Below, piece after piece: positions 1 through 15,000 of a stretch of DNA of 64,000 nt. Source of the DNA: Chimonanthus salicifolius (Eukaryota > Streptophyta > Magnoliopsida > Laurales > Calycanthaceae). Both the position numbers and the translations under genes were made by a program. The stretch's first letter is position 1. Every line of letters begins with the position of its first letter. The notes beneath the pieces were generated by a model. It was not told the origin of the DNA and did no database searches. It worked only from the letters and a program-made list of their open reading frames with translations. The stretch lies in the NCBI GenBank assembly GCA_013350335.1, contig CM023541.1, forward strand, positions 62,561,413-62,625,412, in the 5' to 3' direction.

Positions 1-452
1 ATAGGAAAACTAAAAAGAGATCGCCACCAACGAACATGTTTAAAAAGGTAATTACCAATTCTCTTTTCCTTCATGTCAGGAAGTGAATTTTCTTCAATGA
101 TAGTAGTGCTTATGGCCATAATAACAACCAAAAAGAGCTCACAAAATAGTATCCAATTACAAAGTGGTAATAAAGATGAGCCTAGGAACAATTACAAAAC
201 CGTGCAAGACAGACGCCATATTTTTAACAATTGTGATGATTATATGGTAGTAACTTCTTAGACCTGCATGGATCATCCATCTCCCTGAACAATTATAAAC
301 TAGCAAATCTTCCTTGAAGACTGATCCTTATATGAAGACGTAGATATCTCATGGAAATGTAGAAACAGCACAATACTGAAAACCCATGGATGAAGGAGAA
401 AACTCATGGATATTATCATAGATGAATTGAAGGAGAAGGAACAATCTCGTAC

Positions 453-3400
453 TTGAAGTGTAAAAGACAGTGAACTGTTGACATGGCAATCTTCTGGAGG
501 GGTTATTAACTCCAACGGGCATGTTTGACTCTCACAGTGTGATTTAATTGCCCTAAGTGGAAACCAAAATTAAACAATAAAATATTAGACAAGAGTAGTT
601 GACTAGACACTAATAGTCAATTTCCACGGTCTAAATTCAATCCATTTCCTACTCACAAGCTACTTCCATTATCATTATCATCATCCAATGGTGCCTGAAG
701 CAAGGACCCTGCCCCAACCTGTCCAAGATAGAAAATAAACATTAAAAAAATCTTGTTAACAAGTAGTTGCTACCAACAAATAAAAAGAACAGAAAAAAGA
801 AAAGACACCTTCAATTATATAAGAACCTAACTTTACAAAATCAATATTTCCCCATACATTCTGTTCTATGATATACTAGAATTAATCAGCAGCAAGATCA
901 TAGAATGAATTTGAAGGAAGGGACCAAACACAATATGCAAACTGAATGCATAATTGGAATAATGGAAAATATGAATTAGAAAACCAAATTCCTCAAGCAA
1001 TATAGGGGCCAAACAATTCTCTAATCCATTATCAAGAAATAAATACATTTGTTATACAGAAGAGCGAAAGAGTGGAAGGTTAAAAGTGTGGAGACTGGGA
1101 TTACCAGATCAAGTGATAATGACAACCATTCTATGAGATGGAGGAGAATTTGGTTACATACTCCTCAAATGTTCCATACATGTAGGTCTGTACCACAATT
1201 ATGTAATCGTAGTTTCTGACATATAGAAGATGTAATTGGGATTCTAATGGCTGTAATTAGTTTTTGATCAAGGATTTTAGAGTCTTCTTTCCGACTCATA
1301 TCTTTGCCTCTTCTTCATGGCTATCTTCCATCTTTACAATAAGATGTCACATACTAACTTCTATGAACACGTAATGAGATAGTCTAGAAGGTTCACATTG
1401 GACAGAAATAGGAAACATTGTGAACATAATGAAAAAAGGATAGCATAAAAGATGGTGCAAGACCTGCTATCCTCAAACCAAAGCCAAATGCCACAAACAC
1501 AGATGCAGAAGCAAATTAAAGATCATAACAAATAATGAAATATTCCCTAATAATGGAGCTTCTATTACTACAGACCTTATACAGTAGCTTGGCTAACAAG
1601 AATAAATATGTAGAACACATCGTAGAAAAGGATGTCGAACACTATGCTACCAATGAATTTGTAAGCCATGTGAAGATCTAGACCACTTGCCTAGTTCAAG
1701 TGCAGTGATGCAAAGGGATGACACTCCAAATGAAGTAGAACTCCAAGCCCAAGTCTGGACCATTATGGACAGCACCTAATCCATGCCGAGTTTACATTTT
1801 ACAGATGATGGGACATTATGGTTCCTTAGCCAGTACATAAAAGTTGAATGCCTTGCTCAATGGTTTTTGTATCTGCTAGAGTTTATGTTGTACTTTATGA
1901 CAACTCTAGATCCACACACAGAGCAAATGCCCCTAGTAGAAGGCACTCACTATTAACTCCTACTCCATCAAGATGACAGGATTGCAGTTGCTTCTGGATA
2001 ACTATTTGTCCAAGTGATTGTTTGCAAGGACCAAATGAAGCTGAAAAATAGGACAAACGACTAAAGTTATTCAGTAGTATGTGCTAATATGATGCTACCG
2101 ACCTACTTGTGACAATAAGGTGATTTCTTTAATTCTTTTCGTTGTAAAGGGGTTTTGGATACCTTAGTTCATTTAGATTAAAAAAGTTACTTTATGGAAT
2201 GAATGGTAATTTATTTTGTTTAAAGAATTATGAATTACTATTGTTTTAAGAATAATGAAAGTAAGTTGAAGGGATGATAGTCATTTAGGCATTTTTTCAT
2301 CGAAACAAAATTTGGGAGCTCTCTTGTGTGAATCCTTCCCATGACTGCATAAAGTCATGAGATATGAGGTCTATCTTCACTATAGAGGTGTAGCCATTTC
2401 ATTTGAGTGCCAGTTCTTCTTGGATCAGATCGTTTCTTCCCTAGATCTAAATGTTATCTGCACTGCAGATTGGTTTTCCTTACTGTATTTTGATGTTTCC
2501 AAGTGGAGCATACTGCACCAATTCTTTGGAAAGACCAGTCCATCACATAACAGAGCTTCTGTGGACACATGACATCTTGTGCATTTGCTCTTTGCATTAA
2601 GTGATTAAGGTCTCATTCAGGATTAAGAATTAGGTTATCAAAGGCCACCAGTGTCATGGATCTCTCTCAAGTAATATGTGCAAGATGTGCTCCAGAGCTT
2701 TCCAGTCAGCTGAGTAATAGATCTCAATTGAGCCACAACAGCTATTGACTATTGACTATTCAGGGGTTTTCTCGGTTAAGGCAATCCTGAAAGTAGTTTA
2801 TGCTAATCAAAACCAAGTGTCCCCCTGCACTCTGGCTTGGAACAACAAAATTCCACCTAGGGTTCAAGCTTTTATTTGGACAACAATCAAAGGAAAGATA
2901 TCGGTGGTGTAATCTTAAGGATAGGGGCCTCTTACCAGAGGGCACATCAGAGGTTCACGTCCTGTGTGAATTAGAAGAGGAATCTGCTAAACACTTGATG
3001 TGCAGGTTTCAGTTTTCTAGATACATTTGGGTTATGCTCTTGAGCTTGATGGTTGTGAGTGGGTGTTTAATAGGGGTGTGGACAGTTTTGTTTCTGAGTG
3101 GTGGGGAGTTCTGTTTTCAGGAAGGAGCGGGGTTGTGTGGAGGTTGATTCCAGTTGCGATTTTCTAGTCAGTATGGAAGGAAAGGAACAATAGAATATTT
3201 GAAGGTAAGGTAGGAGATGCTAGAGAGGTCTTTGAGAAGGCTAAATTGAGCCCTGTAGGGTGGTTATCATTGTCTAAGGAATTTGTCGGGTGCTCTTTAG
3301 AGGACTTTTATCTTTCATAGAAAGGGTGTTTGAGGTGTGCAAGGAGAGAGAGAAGGTGAAAGTAAGCTGGTCAAAACCAAAGCCTGGGTTTCATAAGTTC

Positions 3401-5948
3401 AATATAGATGGTGTTGTTGGGGAAAAGCCCGTGCCTGCTGGAATAGAGGGGATAGTCCACGATGATAGAGGGAGGATGCTTTTAGTTTTTTTCCAAATTT
3501 GAAGGAGTTATGGATCCAAGGAAGCAGAGTACTAGCAATTAGAAGAGTGATCTATTTGTGGGTAAGGTTTGGGAATGACAATCTTATTGTAGAAGGTGAC
3601 TATGTTAATGCTATCACTTGGTCAAGAGAGAGAGAAACCCCTTCGAGGATGGTTAACATTGAGAGGGAGATCAGGAAAATGCCCAGAAATAGAGGCATCC
3701 TATTTAGACATGTGGGGTGGTCAACAAATAGAGTCGTTGACTTTCTGGCAAAGGATGAAATACAAAAGACGGTGCCAAATGTGGATTTTTTGTATTCAAG
3801 TTCACTGGGTGAGGGTGCAACGGGATAGGGTTGTATTCTAGTATGATTTTCCGTCTTTTATATGGTCTTGTATAAACCTTTTATACATGCCATAGACTAT
3901 TATTTTGTACTTACAATTATCTTTCAAGGAAATCCATTCTTAGCCTCTGTTGAAAAAAAAATGGCACCAACAACATGGATACTTTAAATTAAAATTGTTC
4001 TAAGGTCACTTCTTTGAGCCATTGAAGATGGAAGGTGACTCCAAGAATGTCCTTGAATAGGCTCTTCACTCTTTCGCATTGGCTAGAGAGAATGAAGCAT
4101 GAGTACGTTCTTTCCCACTTAAAAAATTTACAGTATTCCACTTTCCAGGAGAGTCAAATAGTGTCATGGACACTTTAGCTACGGAGTCACAAAGGACACA
4201 ATGGTTATGAAAAAGAGCAAGACCACTTCCAGATGAAAGTACAGAACTGGTGGGACCACTAGGTATTGGTGGGGGCCCAGTGCAGTAACATGGGTGAAAG
4301 TAGAGGAATTATGTGGATAAAGAGGAACAAAACATTGATTAGAAAGATTGGAGCAGCAACCAAAGACAAAATGGAGGTTGGAGCAGTATCAACAACTATA
4401 GTGGAGGTGGATAATGAGTGGGTAGGAGCAATGTGTGTCAGATAGCCAAGGGTCAAAATCCATGCCACATGATACAAAGATAGAGGGGGCATTTTTCTGG
4501 AGGTAGGCAGTGCTTGTACATATATTGCAATGCTTTCTTTACATGCATGCTTGTATATGTGCACTTGCAATTGTACTTGCTTCTCTCTAGTGCCTCTTTT
4601 TCTCTTAATAGACTTTCATCATTTCCATTAAAGAAAAAAACCATAAGATTATCAGGAGGACCATTTCATTTATAGCAAAATAATCAAGAGAATAATATGA
4701 TGTATCGATATATCCTTACAGCTATGTTATAAAATAGTGACAAGAGAAGTCTCTGGCCTTTGATTGCATCACCAGGTCCAGTTAGTTTCAGGAGCCCTTG
4801 ACCATACACGACCAAATTTGCATTCGAACAAATGACGGAAGTTTGCTGCCATAAAGGAATCATAAAGCAGAATAATCTTACAAACCAAAAGCAAAACTAC
4901 AAGAACAAAGTTTCTAGCATGAGCAGATGAGGTTCACAATGTCATACCCTGAGAACAACAAGATTCCTTACTTCAAGCAAAGATGTACCAACGTCAGTAT
5001 TGCCCCCACCATCAATCTGAATTTTGGAGTTCCACATGAGTAACATTTTGACATACACTCTGAAAGCGCCATACACCTTCAATTGAAAAGGAAAAAAATT
5101 TAGACAACAATTGAAAAGAAGGATTCTAGTCATCTAGAGCAATGAGAAAAGAGCATTAATTTAGGCATTTATTAGCATATCAAGAAGATGAGACATGTGA
5201 ATTAAGTTAAACATGTGCTCAGTGAACATGCATACACCCACATGCACATGCATGCATGCTTGCATACAGACACAAACTCATGCATGAATATGTACACTAA
5301 TAATTCTTCAGGAGAGAATTTGACATCATGGGGCCTCAATGTTGTCAATGAAATTCAAGGATTATGTGTACTACTTTTTAAGCACCATTGGACCTGTCTA
5401 GGATATACTTTTAGTGATCCAAATTTTATTGGCACATAAATGCTATTAAGTAGGTGCTATTACTTTTGACACATACTTTGGCCTAAGCTGAGAAAAGCCG
5501 AGGAATTGAACTCAAATGGGCAATCTAAATAGAAGGGATACGCTTCTTATGATGACAATAGTGTTAATTCAACTGTAGATATATGTTCTCTAAAAGTTTG
5601 TACATGTTCCAAATAATAGTGTTCAGCCTCACAACCCACAAAGGGTTCTCAAGTCAAAGTTCCATGTGAGAGCACCTTATGATCATAGGGTTGGGTCAGT
5701 TAGAAAGGAGTCAAGGACTATGCTAAGATATGATGCTTAAAAAAAATTGGATTGATGAATGACTCAATAAATAGGGATGCAATATTATCAGGTTTTAATC
5801 CAACAACGGATGTAACTCAACTTGGGATCCAACTGGGTAGAGATACATTTTCACAGGTTGATGGGTGTAGATTAAGAAAGAAGGTGCCAACAGGGCCCAC
5901 TGTGGGCCCCACAAGGGGTCTCCAACATGAAAACACTCATGAGGTCCC

Positions 5949-6004
<56 letters not shown>

Positions 6005-9000
6005 CCCCATCATCAGCAAATCCATTTTTCCCACCTATCTATGGTAGGCTTTCTGAGTTCCACTTTACCTTTCAACCCTATCAAAAATATTGATCTCAAA
6101 TGCTCCTTATTTATTGAGCCCTTTTCTTTCCACATCATCAAGCTTTTAAAAGCATACCCCTTCTGAACCTTCTATATGCAATCCTTCTATTCTTCATACA
6201 AGTGTTAGTTCTAGTTTTCTACATATATGCCAAACCATCTAAAACAAAATGCCCCATCTTTTCTTCTATTACGGTAGTCTTTAGGTTTTTTTTTTTTAAA
6301 TGCACTTCTTTTTCCATCTTCTAGACTTATCAATCTTCTTAACAAACACAACATATAGCACTATAGGTAAAACTACCATCTTCTAGAACTGCCTATTTAA
6401 TCAACATGACACTCGTATAACACGATTCTAACTTTTTTCGAGGAACAGTAACTGAAAATATATTGATAAAACTAGGAAAGAAGCAACAAACGGGAGTGGA
6501 CGAGATGGGCACAACCCACAAACACCAAAAGACAGAAATACAATAAAGCATAAACAATTAATCTAAGGAGAAGTCCGAAGACATCAGATCTTGAAATTCC
6601 AACCTTGGTGAGAAAGTCTGCAACACCAATAGCCAATTTACAGACATGAACAAAGGACACATCCATGGAACTACACATCTGAATGATCTCTCTGAAGACT
6701 GAGATGAACCTCCAAGGAGGATCCTTTTTTCCTTTGAGCCCACCTAATGACATTCATCTTCAACAATAAGCCTGCCTTGAAAGTGCATACCAAAGATCCT
6801 CTAGGTTTCCCTAACCACTAAAAGATTCAATTCATTGGAGTCCTTATTCCCAATAGAACCTAAGAAAAAAAGCGAGAACCTTGCTCTCCTAAGTTGATCG
6901 AGACACCCCTAATACCAAACAGTCCCGGTTTACCCATCGTTACACCATCAGTGTTGAATTTCACCACATAAGGGCCCAATTTTTGCCACTTTTCAAAGAT
7001 CTTGTTTTCTTCCTATTGTTTTCCAATATCACCTTTCAATAACAGAAACGGTAAAACCATGAATTCTACCCTACTCATTGCCCAAATAATCACTCTACTA
7101 ATTGGCTTACACTTGGCTTATACACAACCCACCTGGCATCCATCCCACTAGTTATATCCTAATTAGACTCTCCATTAAATTCCTCACCTTAAACTATCAT
7201 AGGTTAAAATCTTATTAGAACTTTGTGAGGATAAGACTTAGAAGATGAGGGATTCCAATTGTTGAATTTCATAATCTAATAGACTCCTCTCAAAAGTTGA
7301 TGGACATGAGACCTACCCCCAATGCTTCCACATCATGTGAGCCTCCTTTTGGGTAGGTATTACACACAATCTCAGGAAAGAAACTTTTAACAGCCACAGT
7401 CCAACCCATGGATCCACCGAAAAACTGATGTCTGCCCTTTACCCATCCTAAATCTCATCCATTTTCCAATTTTGACCCACAATAGGACTAAGATCCCGAT
7501 TTGGACATATCTTTCAAGATATGGGACCGACCCCCAGGACTCAAATATCCACTTAGTATACAATGATAGAAGAAAAAGAAAGCAAATGAATATGTTAAGA
7601 CAATAAAATAGTAAATAAATTTCATGAAACTTACATACCTTGATCACAGAATCACTCAAAAGAAGCTCCTCTGCAACCAGCTCAAATTCTGAGACTGGAT
7701 CATCAGACAATCCAAAGCTGATGCTACCACCATCAAGTAGCCTTATTTGGCCTCTAACCTTTGCAAGCAACGAAGTTAATAGAAATTACCTCACAATATA
7801 ATACAGCTATTTTCCCATGGGATGAACAGCTGATGAGTTACAGACAAGCGCACAGGCAAGAGGGGCAGAATCCAACATCAATTTTGATTGCCAATTTTTT
7901 AAGTGATTCTAAAACAAGTGGCATTTTCAAACATGCATGAGATACTTTGGATAATAAACACAATGGCATTATTAAAACGAAAAAAAAAAAAAAAATCATA
8001 AACTATCAGCATCTAAAGGTGCTAAACTGGGATTGTTCAATCAACAAATATTTGTGCACTAGATACTAAGAACAGAAGGAATTCAGTGTCTACTATTATA
8101 TTTTATGTAACGAAATAGCTACAGTACAAGTGAAAAGGTATGACAAAATGGGGGATTTTGACAATGAGGTGAAAAAGTTTTAATTTAGTTCCTTTTTCCC
8201 TTCAGAATCTTGATGATGAGAAGATAAGGATCTAGAAGAGTTGTATTCCCTTGAAGATGTTTGATTCTTATCAATTCAATGATGTAGGTCAGCTCGAGTA
8301 GAAAATTTATAGGTACAAACTCCAATTATTAGGTTTTCAGTGGTGCAGCTATCTATATGCTAACTATTTTTGGATTCCAGACAAAACAAACTCCATTTGC
8401 AATCAAGCATTGCCGGTGATCAAGTATGAGATGCTAGTGAGAGAGATGAGTGTGAGAGGAGTGCAAGGGCGAGAATCATTGCCCAAGGTGCAGCAGTGGC
8501 AGGACATCGTCAACAGAAGGCAAAGGAAGCAACAAAACCATTGGTGGGGTTGGAGAACCATCGACGAGAATTGAGTAGGAGGTACCCTCTATGCAGGCTT
8601 TCATCCACCTTCTCCATTTAGGGTTAAAACACATCCTATCAAACAAGTAGCCTACAAAATCTCAGTCTACAAAATCATATGCTTTCTCCATATCTATTTT
8701 GAACAGAATCCCCGATTTTCTTTCCCTTAACCGCATATGAACCAATTCATTTGCGATTAAAATCCCGTCCAATATTTGGCAATCATCTATGAAGGCCCCT
8801 TGTGATTCGCTAACTATCTCAAGGAGGACTATCTTCAGTCTTCAGCTAAGACATTAGATTTTTTTTTGAAACATTGTCGACTAAGTATCATTAAAAGGAA
8901 GGGAGTACAAAGAAGGGATCCGAGTATAGGAGATATATACTTAGAACCGAAAAGAAAGAGAAAAAAAATAAAAAACAAGAACAATGAAAAGCAAGATACA

Positions 9001-12000
9001 TCAAAATGACAGCCCCACAATAAGCAAATGAAACCCACAATCCCAATAGTCAAGGCTGAGAAAATGAAAAAAATTCCAAGGATGGACTCTGTAGCATAAC
9101 ACCAGATTTCGCCAAAAAGTCTACAACGCAATTTGCCGATCGAGGTGTATGAATGAATGAGACACCACCTGATCTGCACAACTTCCAAATGTCCCTAGCA
9201 ATACCCATCAACCTTCATGAGGTGAATTTTTTTTATTAGCCCAAGATATGGCATTAGTTGAGTCACTTTCGATAATAAGGTTACCACTCCTATACTCAAA
9301 CCAAACTTGGAGTGCTCTCCTAATTGTCCCTCAATTTAGCTTCATTTGACTCCATCCACCCTACTGATTCGGAAAAAGCTGCCATCATTCTACCCCGATC
9401 ATCATGTAACACACCTTCTATATCTGTCGGCCCTGGTTTACCCTTTGCAGCCCCATCTACATTGAATTTGCATAAACCTAGGGAGGCGCAACCCACTTGA
9501 CCAATCGCTTTTTGGCTCTACCCACACCCTTCATATACCCATCCCAAGACGAATAAAAATCCTCCGGTGCAAGACCCCGAAACTCCTTACACATATACAA
9601 CCAACCAATCACTTGTCATTTTGCCTTCTCAAAAACATCTTTAGGATCTCCCTTTTTTCCCTCAAAGATCCTCCCATTCTGCTCCTTCCAAATGAGACTA
9701 ATAGGTCTAAAATGTGACAATTCAGATGGTCCTTCTCTTTTTGGTATGAGAGTCACGAAGGAGTTCTTCAACACCTTATTAATCACTCTATTGATATGAA
9801 ATTCCCGAAAGACTTGGAGGAAATTCGGGCCGATCGTCTCCCAGCATGTTCTTTTTTTTATGACCTATTTAAAATTGAAACCGTCTGGCCTTGGGGCTTT
9901 GCCTCTCTCGATACTATCAAGAGCCACCATGACCTCTTCCAAACTCCCTCTCCAACCATTGTGCTCTACCTCCACTGGTCCTCCTAAACTCAACCCCTTC
10001 CATAGTTGGTCGAGATGACCCTCCCTCCCCCAACGAGGCAGAACTTAAACTAGAGAAAGGAGAAGCTTGGCCTAGGGTCAATGATAAAAAGGGTAACCAA
10101 CCAAAGGGACCCGACAGAAACTCAAAAGAAGGTGAAGGGGAAAAGACATGCCCAAGAGATAAGTCACAAAGAAGAGAGAAAGAGAGTCCAAGAAAGATAA
10201 GAGTTGTTATGAAGGGAGATTTGGAGGATGTTATTCAATGGTCATAGCATAGGAGAAGAAAGTAGCAAACCATTCTCCCATTCTATAGAGATAATGGAAT
10301 TAAGGAAGAATGTGGAGGTATCATCGTGCATGTGGAGTAACCAGAATCATATGATTGTGTGTTACTCTTTGGACCGAGGATGCTTCTTTTCATTTCTTTT
10401 GTATCTATACATGTTTTTCTTATTTGTTGTTTTGGTGTGTACTGTGAAGGCTTCATCTTGGAGCCTTCACCTCATCCTTTCTTTATGTACTTCTCTATTT
10501 TGAATCAATGTTACCTTTTCAAAGAAAGAAAGAAAAAAAAAAAATATGGAACTCGAACCGTGGAACCCCATTCACAATACACTCAAAAATACAAGAACAT
10601 GTTAATACACAAGAAACAACACCAGAAAGAAGCTGAAAGACAATAAGGAACAATCACCTGTACTCTGGTCCAAAGCAAAGGAACCAAAACTTTGGCATTT
10701 CCCTCCACAAAAACATTAGACCAAAGTGGGGTTGTAGAAAGCAAAGGAGTCTCCGTTCTTGTTGTAAAATTGTTATTGCTTACTCTGAGACTCAGTAGTT
10801 TTGCATCAAAAGTAGTCCCTGCCGCACCAGCATTCCCAGGGCAACCTATACTCTCACCACCTGATGCAACACAAGTAAAGTCATGAAAGTTTCAAGAAAA
10901 ATAGAAAGAAAGTAGTTTGCTATTGAAGAATGTTACACATAACTTGGTCATGGTAAGAAGAACTCGAAAATCCAACCCTAGATAAATGGGATTCAAGCTT
11001 TAATGATGACCATGACGATGATGATACGTAACTTGTGGACCACCATAAGGTGTAAGTGATCCATGTGTATTATAGTGAATTGGGGATTCTCACCACCATC
11101 TTGTATTCATCATCTCAGCTTAAAACCGTCTATAGGTTGTGTTTCCATCCTAAAAAGAGAGATAATTTGAACAATTTTTTTTGAATGGAGACAGAATTTT
11201 ATCTGTGATTGATATAAAATTAAATGTGTACTCCACACTGATTTCACTTTGAAATACAATATATGCTGTTAGAAGATGTATGACTTGAATCTCATTGCAA
11301 AGAATATTAGCGATTACATTCTCTAAAAAACACATCACACGTTAGCGATGAAGCTAAGATAATGTAATCATGAAAAAGAATTTGAACCAATATTTAATAA
11401 ATCTGACTGAAAATATTTTCATCAGAGTAGTTAAATTACACATGCAATACTTCCTTTTTTGAGGGGGTTGAAAGAAATCTGATGTTCCATCATCCTCTTC
11501 ATGTTGCAGTGATTTCATTTGTCCCAAATATATTTGATGATAACATTTATGAATTATGATGGTGAACTCATTTCTTCTTCCTTCTAAAAAAATCACAGTT
11601 GTATTCTTTAGAGAGTAAAGGTACAATATAAGAAAGAGATATTCCTCCACAAAAAGACAACGAAAAAAAAAGCACTAGTTACAAGGATATACAAGATTTC
11701 AAATGTCCAACAAAACCCTTATTACAATACCATTACGTTGGATAAGAAACCTGCCACCCCATTGGCTGACCCTCTAACATGCTTGAAGGAAATGTCCCTA
11801 TATTTGCAAAGAAAGGAGATATAATATAAAGAAATGCCCCTATCTTTAGTTCTTATGTGTCTAAAAAGGCTACAAAGGTGCCTTTAATTAGAACCAATAT
11901 TATACAAAAAAAGAAAGTCAACAAGCCTAGTATAATACTCTTATATCCTATGGGAAAAAATAAAACCACTTTCTTTATTTACAACATATTCTACAATAGC

Positions 12001-15000
12001 ATTCTAGGGAGAAATGGATCAGAAAGGAAGTCCTGCAATGGGCAATCTTGTCAAAGGATTAGCATTATATAAATCTTGAAGAAGTTTACGATTGAAGTTG
12101 TAATGGAATTTTTGTCTACAACAATAACATAAACAATAGCAAGGGATTTGATACAGCTCTCCTATTGGCAAAGGCAATAGCATGAAAAACTTTGGCATTT
12201 TTATCTCTTTATTTGACCCACCTCTCTTTGGACCTTTGCCAAAATTTAATCTCCTTCTAGATGCATTTAGATCAATACTGGTCTTGAAGATCTTATTTAA
12301 GAATCTATCTTCCTCTGTAAGGTTTCTAGCTTGCTCACTTATATCTAATTGTTTATGCCACTGAGGAGAGAGGCCAAAGATTCTGATAGGGAACCAAAGC
12401 AAGATTGCAGGCGAAGTCAACTTTTGGGCGAGGATAAAACCTTTTCGACCTTGCAAATTAAAAGATCCTAATCAATTGGCCACTAGTTCCTTAAAGCCAT
12501 TTTCCTTAAGCCAATAAGTTTAAATCTGAAAGGTGACGGCCCCAAAGATTCCTCGAAGGTGTCAAGTAACAAGGGCCAATGATCCAAAATGAGCCTAGGA
12601 AAGGCAGTTACATGAGAGTCTTGAAATAAATACAGCCACTTAATGGAGACAAGACACCTGTCAAATTTAGGAAGACTAGGGAGGACTCTCCTAGCCATTA
12701 GACCAAGAAAATTGACCACCAAAAAGAGGTAGGTCCACCAAGCAAAGGGAAGAAGTGTAGTTTGAAAATTGGTTCATGATCCTAGATGATCTAATAACTC
12801 CTGTCCTTTCATGGGGAAATCTAAAGAAGTTAAAATCCACCCACTGTTGGATGGGAAGGGGATGGGACTATCCTTCAGCTTCTACAGCCATCTCTATTAG
12901 CACAACTGGAAGTAGGCTCTATGAATAAGTCAAGACATTACCCAGATGATTCTGTAAGATGCCCCTAGCTATGCCATCTACATTAAACGTAAAATGACCT
13001 TCATATGGTGATTCCCATCTCTCCACTGGCTTACTTTGCCTACTACCTCCTTTCAAACATTCCAACCACCCCCTAAGCTTTTATCATTACCTTTCTGTGC
13101 CACTGTCATGCCAAGAGATCCATCAATTTCACCAAACCCATCTATGCACAAACACAAAATTTACGCAGAAAATATTTTTTTAATTCTTTAACTCTAGGCA
13201 CTTAATCCTGGGAACTTCAAAGACCGACCAAAAAAAACCAATAAAAAATAACAAAAACAACAACAACGATAAAAATGGAACTATAGACACCTACAAAAAA
13301 ACGCATCTCGTACAGCTAAAACCTATGATTTAAATAAAGCTTCAAACATATTTATTCAATCACAAGTTACAAAATAAGTCCAGCTTAAAAGTAATGACTG
13401 TGTTGCACTTGTAAAATATCTCTATTTTTTTGTGACACACAAAAATGCTGCTCTAGAGAATTCATAGTAAAGATTTTATATGAATGTTTAATTGGCTCCA
13501 TCAGCATCAAATTCCAGAATGCAAATGATACTCGGCTTAAAATTGAGAAATTGTCGGAGCACGACATCATTACTTTCAATTAAAATTGTCATTTACCAAC
13601 AGTTGTAACATGAAAATGAGATCAGTACAAACCATGTACGAAGATTTTTACATCTTGGATGCTGTAGCAATCTAGTGATATTCTTCCGCCGCCACCTCCA
13701 CCCCAGCCCCTACCACCGACAGCACTGATGGTACCAATGCCTTTCCTAGTCATTGAATATGATACAAACATTAGTCATCATGATCATTTTTGGGGGAAAA
13801 AGTCACAATCATTTTAGCCTTATGCCACCTGCCCCGGATCAGCTAACTGTGAAACAAACATTAGCTCCCAACAGTATAGTGCAATATAAAATTGCATAAA
13901 CCACCAATTGTATATAATGGTGCAACCCATGTTGCACAGGTTCTTTGAAATGGGTGGTACATCTACGTCAGACACATCTCCATGTCAGATTCATTACAGA
14001 TTCTTCTATATTATCTCAAAATTGTTTTCTAAGAGGTCAATCAAGAAAAATTGCTTTTTATAGCATTATCATGTCTTTTCTTCCTTTAGAATCTAATTAA
14101 AATGGTCAAATGTTTATTACTAGGTTGCTCTAAGTAAAATTTGCACATATATTTTACTATTGTTTACTTAGATGCTACTTTTCCAGTTACCTAAAGTGGA
14201 ATGTTCCTATAACCACATACTCATTTTCAGACTAATGGTCAAATGGGAATTAGAGCTCAAATGGCACACTTCGAGCAGCTGGGAAATAGGATTCTTTGCC
14301 ATCTGCATAGAACATAAGTATATGCATACATATACATACACGCACCCACATACATATATACACAAACCTCAAGCAAGCGAATGAGCAACTGCACATGAGA
14401 GAGAGAGAGAGATGATTCCAATATTTGAATAAAATATCAGAAGATAAGGAATTTGCTGACAAACTCAACCCTGATACAATGGATAATGAAAACTTCGACC
14501 CAATTCTGTCATGGTAGAGGTTTAACTTCAATGGATCCCAACCTTATGGAACAACATAATCATGTGGCCCCTTTACCATTTAACAAATTGTGACCCACTT
14601 CTGCTGTGGTAGAGGTTTAACTCCAAAAAGTCCCTCAAATTCACAAAACAACATAATTCATAAGTAGCACCGATTTACCTCTTAATACACACGCATGCCC
14701 GCGCACAAGAGCATTGAGACTTCCGCAATTGGTGGGGGCCAAACCCAACTCAGGAAGCGGGGGTCTTGTGTTCGATTTACGCTCACCCCAAAGGGTCACT
14801 CCCCGTAGCTTTACCTGGTGCATGTGGATTGGAAAGTTTTCACATGCCCCGAAGGATTAGTCGGGTGAGATGCGTGGACACCTTTGGTCATCCAAAAAAA
14901 AAAAAAGAATAATCCCCATGTCCAATAATGAAAAAAAAAAAAAAGTAAAATGTTTTAAATAATCAATTGGAGTTTTAGTATATGAAAATTTTGATATTTT

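Noticed and set aside
1..452. A further exon of the glycine-rich protein gene at the low edge
   Set aside because: I looked for the family segment that follows PPEDCHVNSSLSF and found none; the next exon probably lies outside the window.
5752..6093. Open frames across the TA/GA microsatellite
   Set aside because: The IYIYIY/RERERE peptides are microsatellite translation, not genes.
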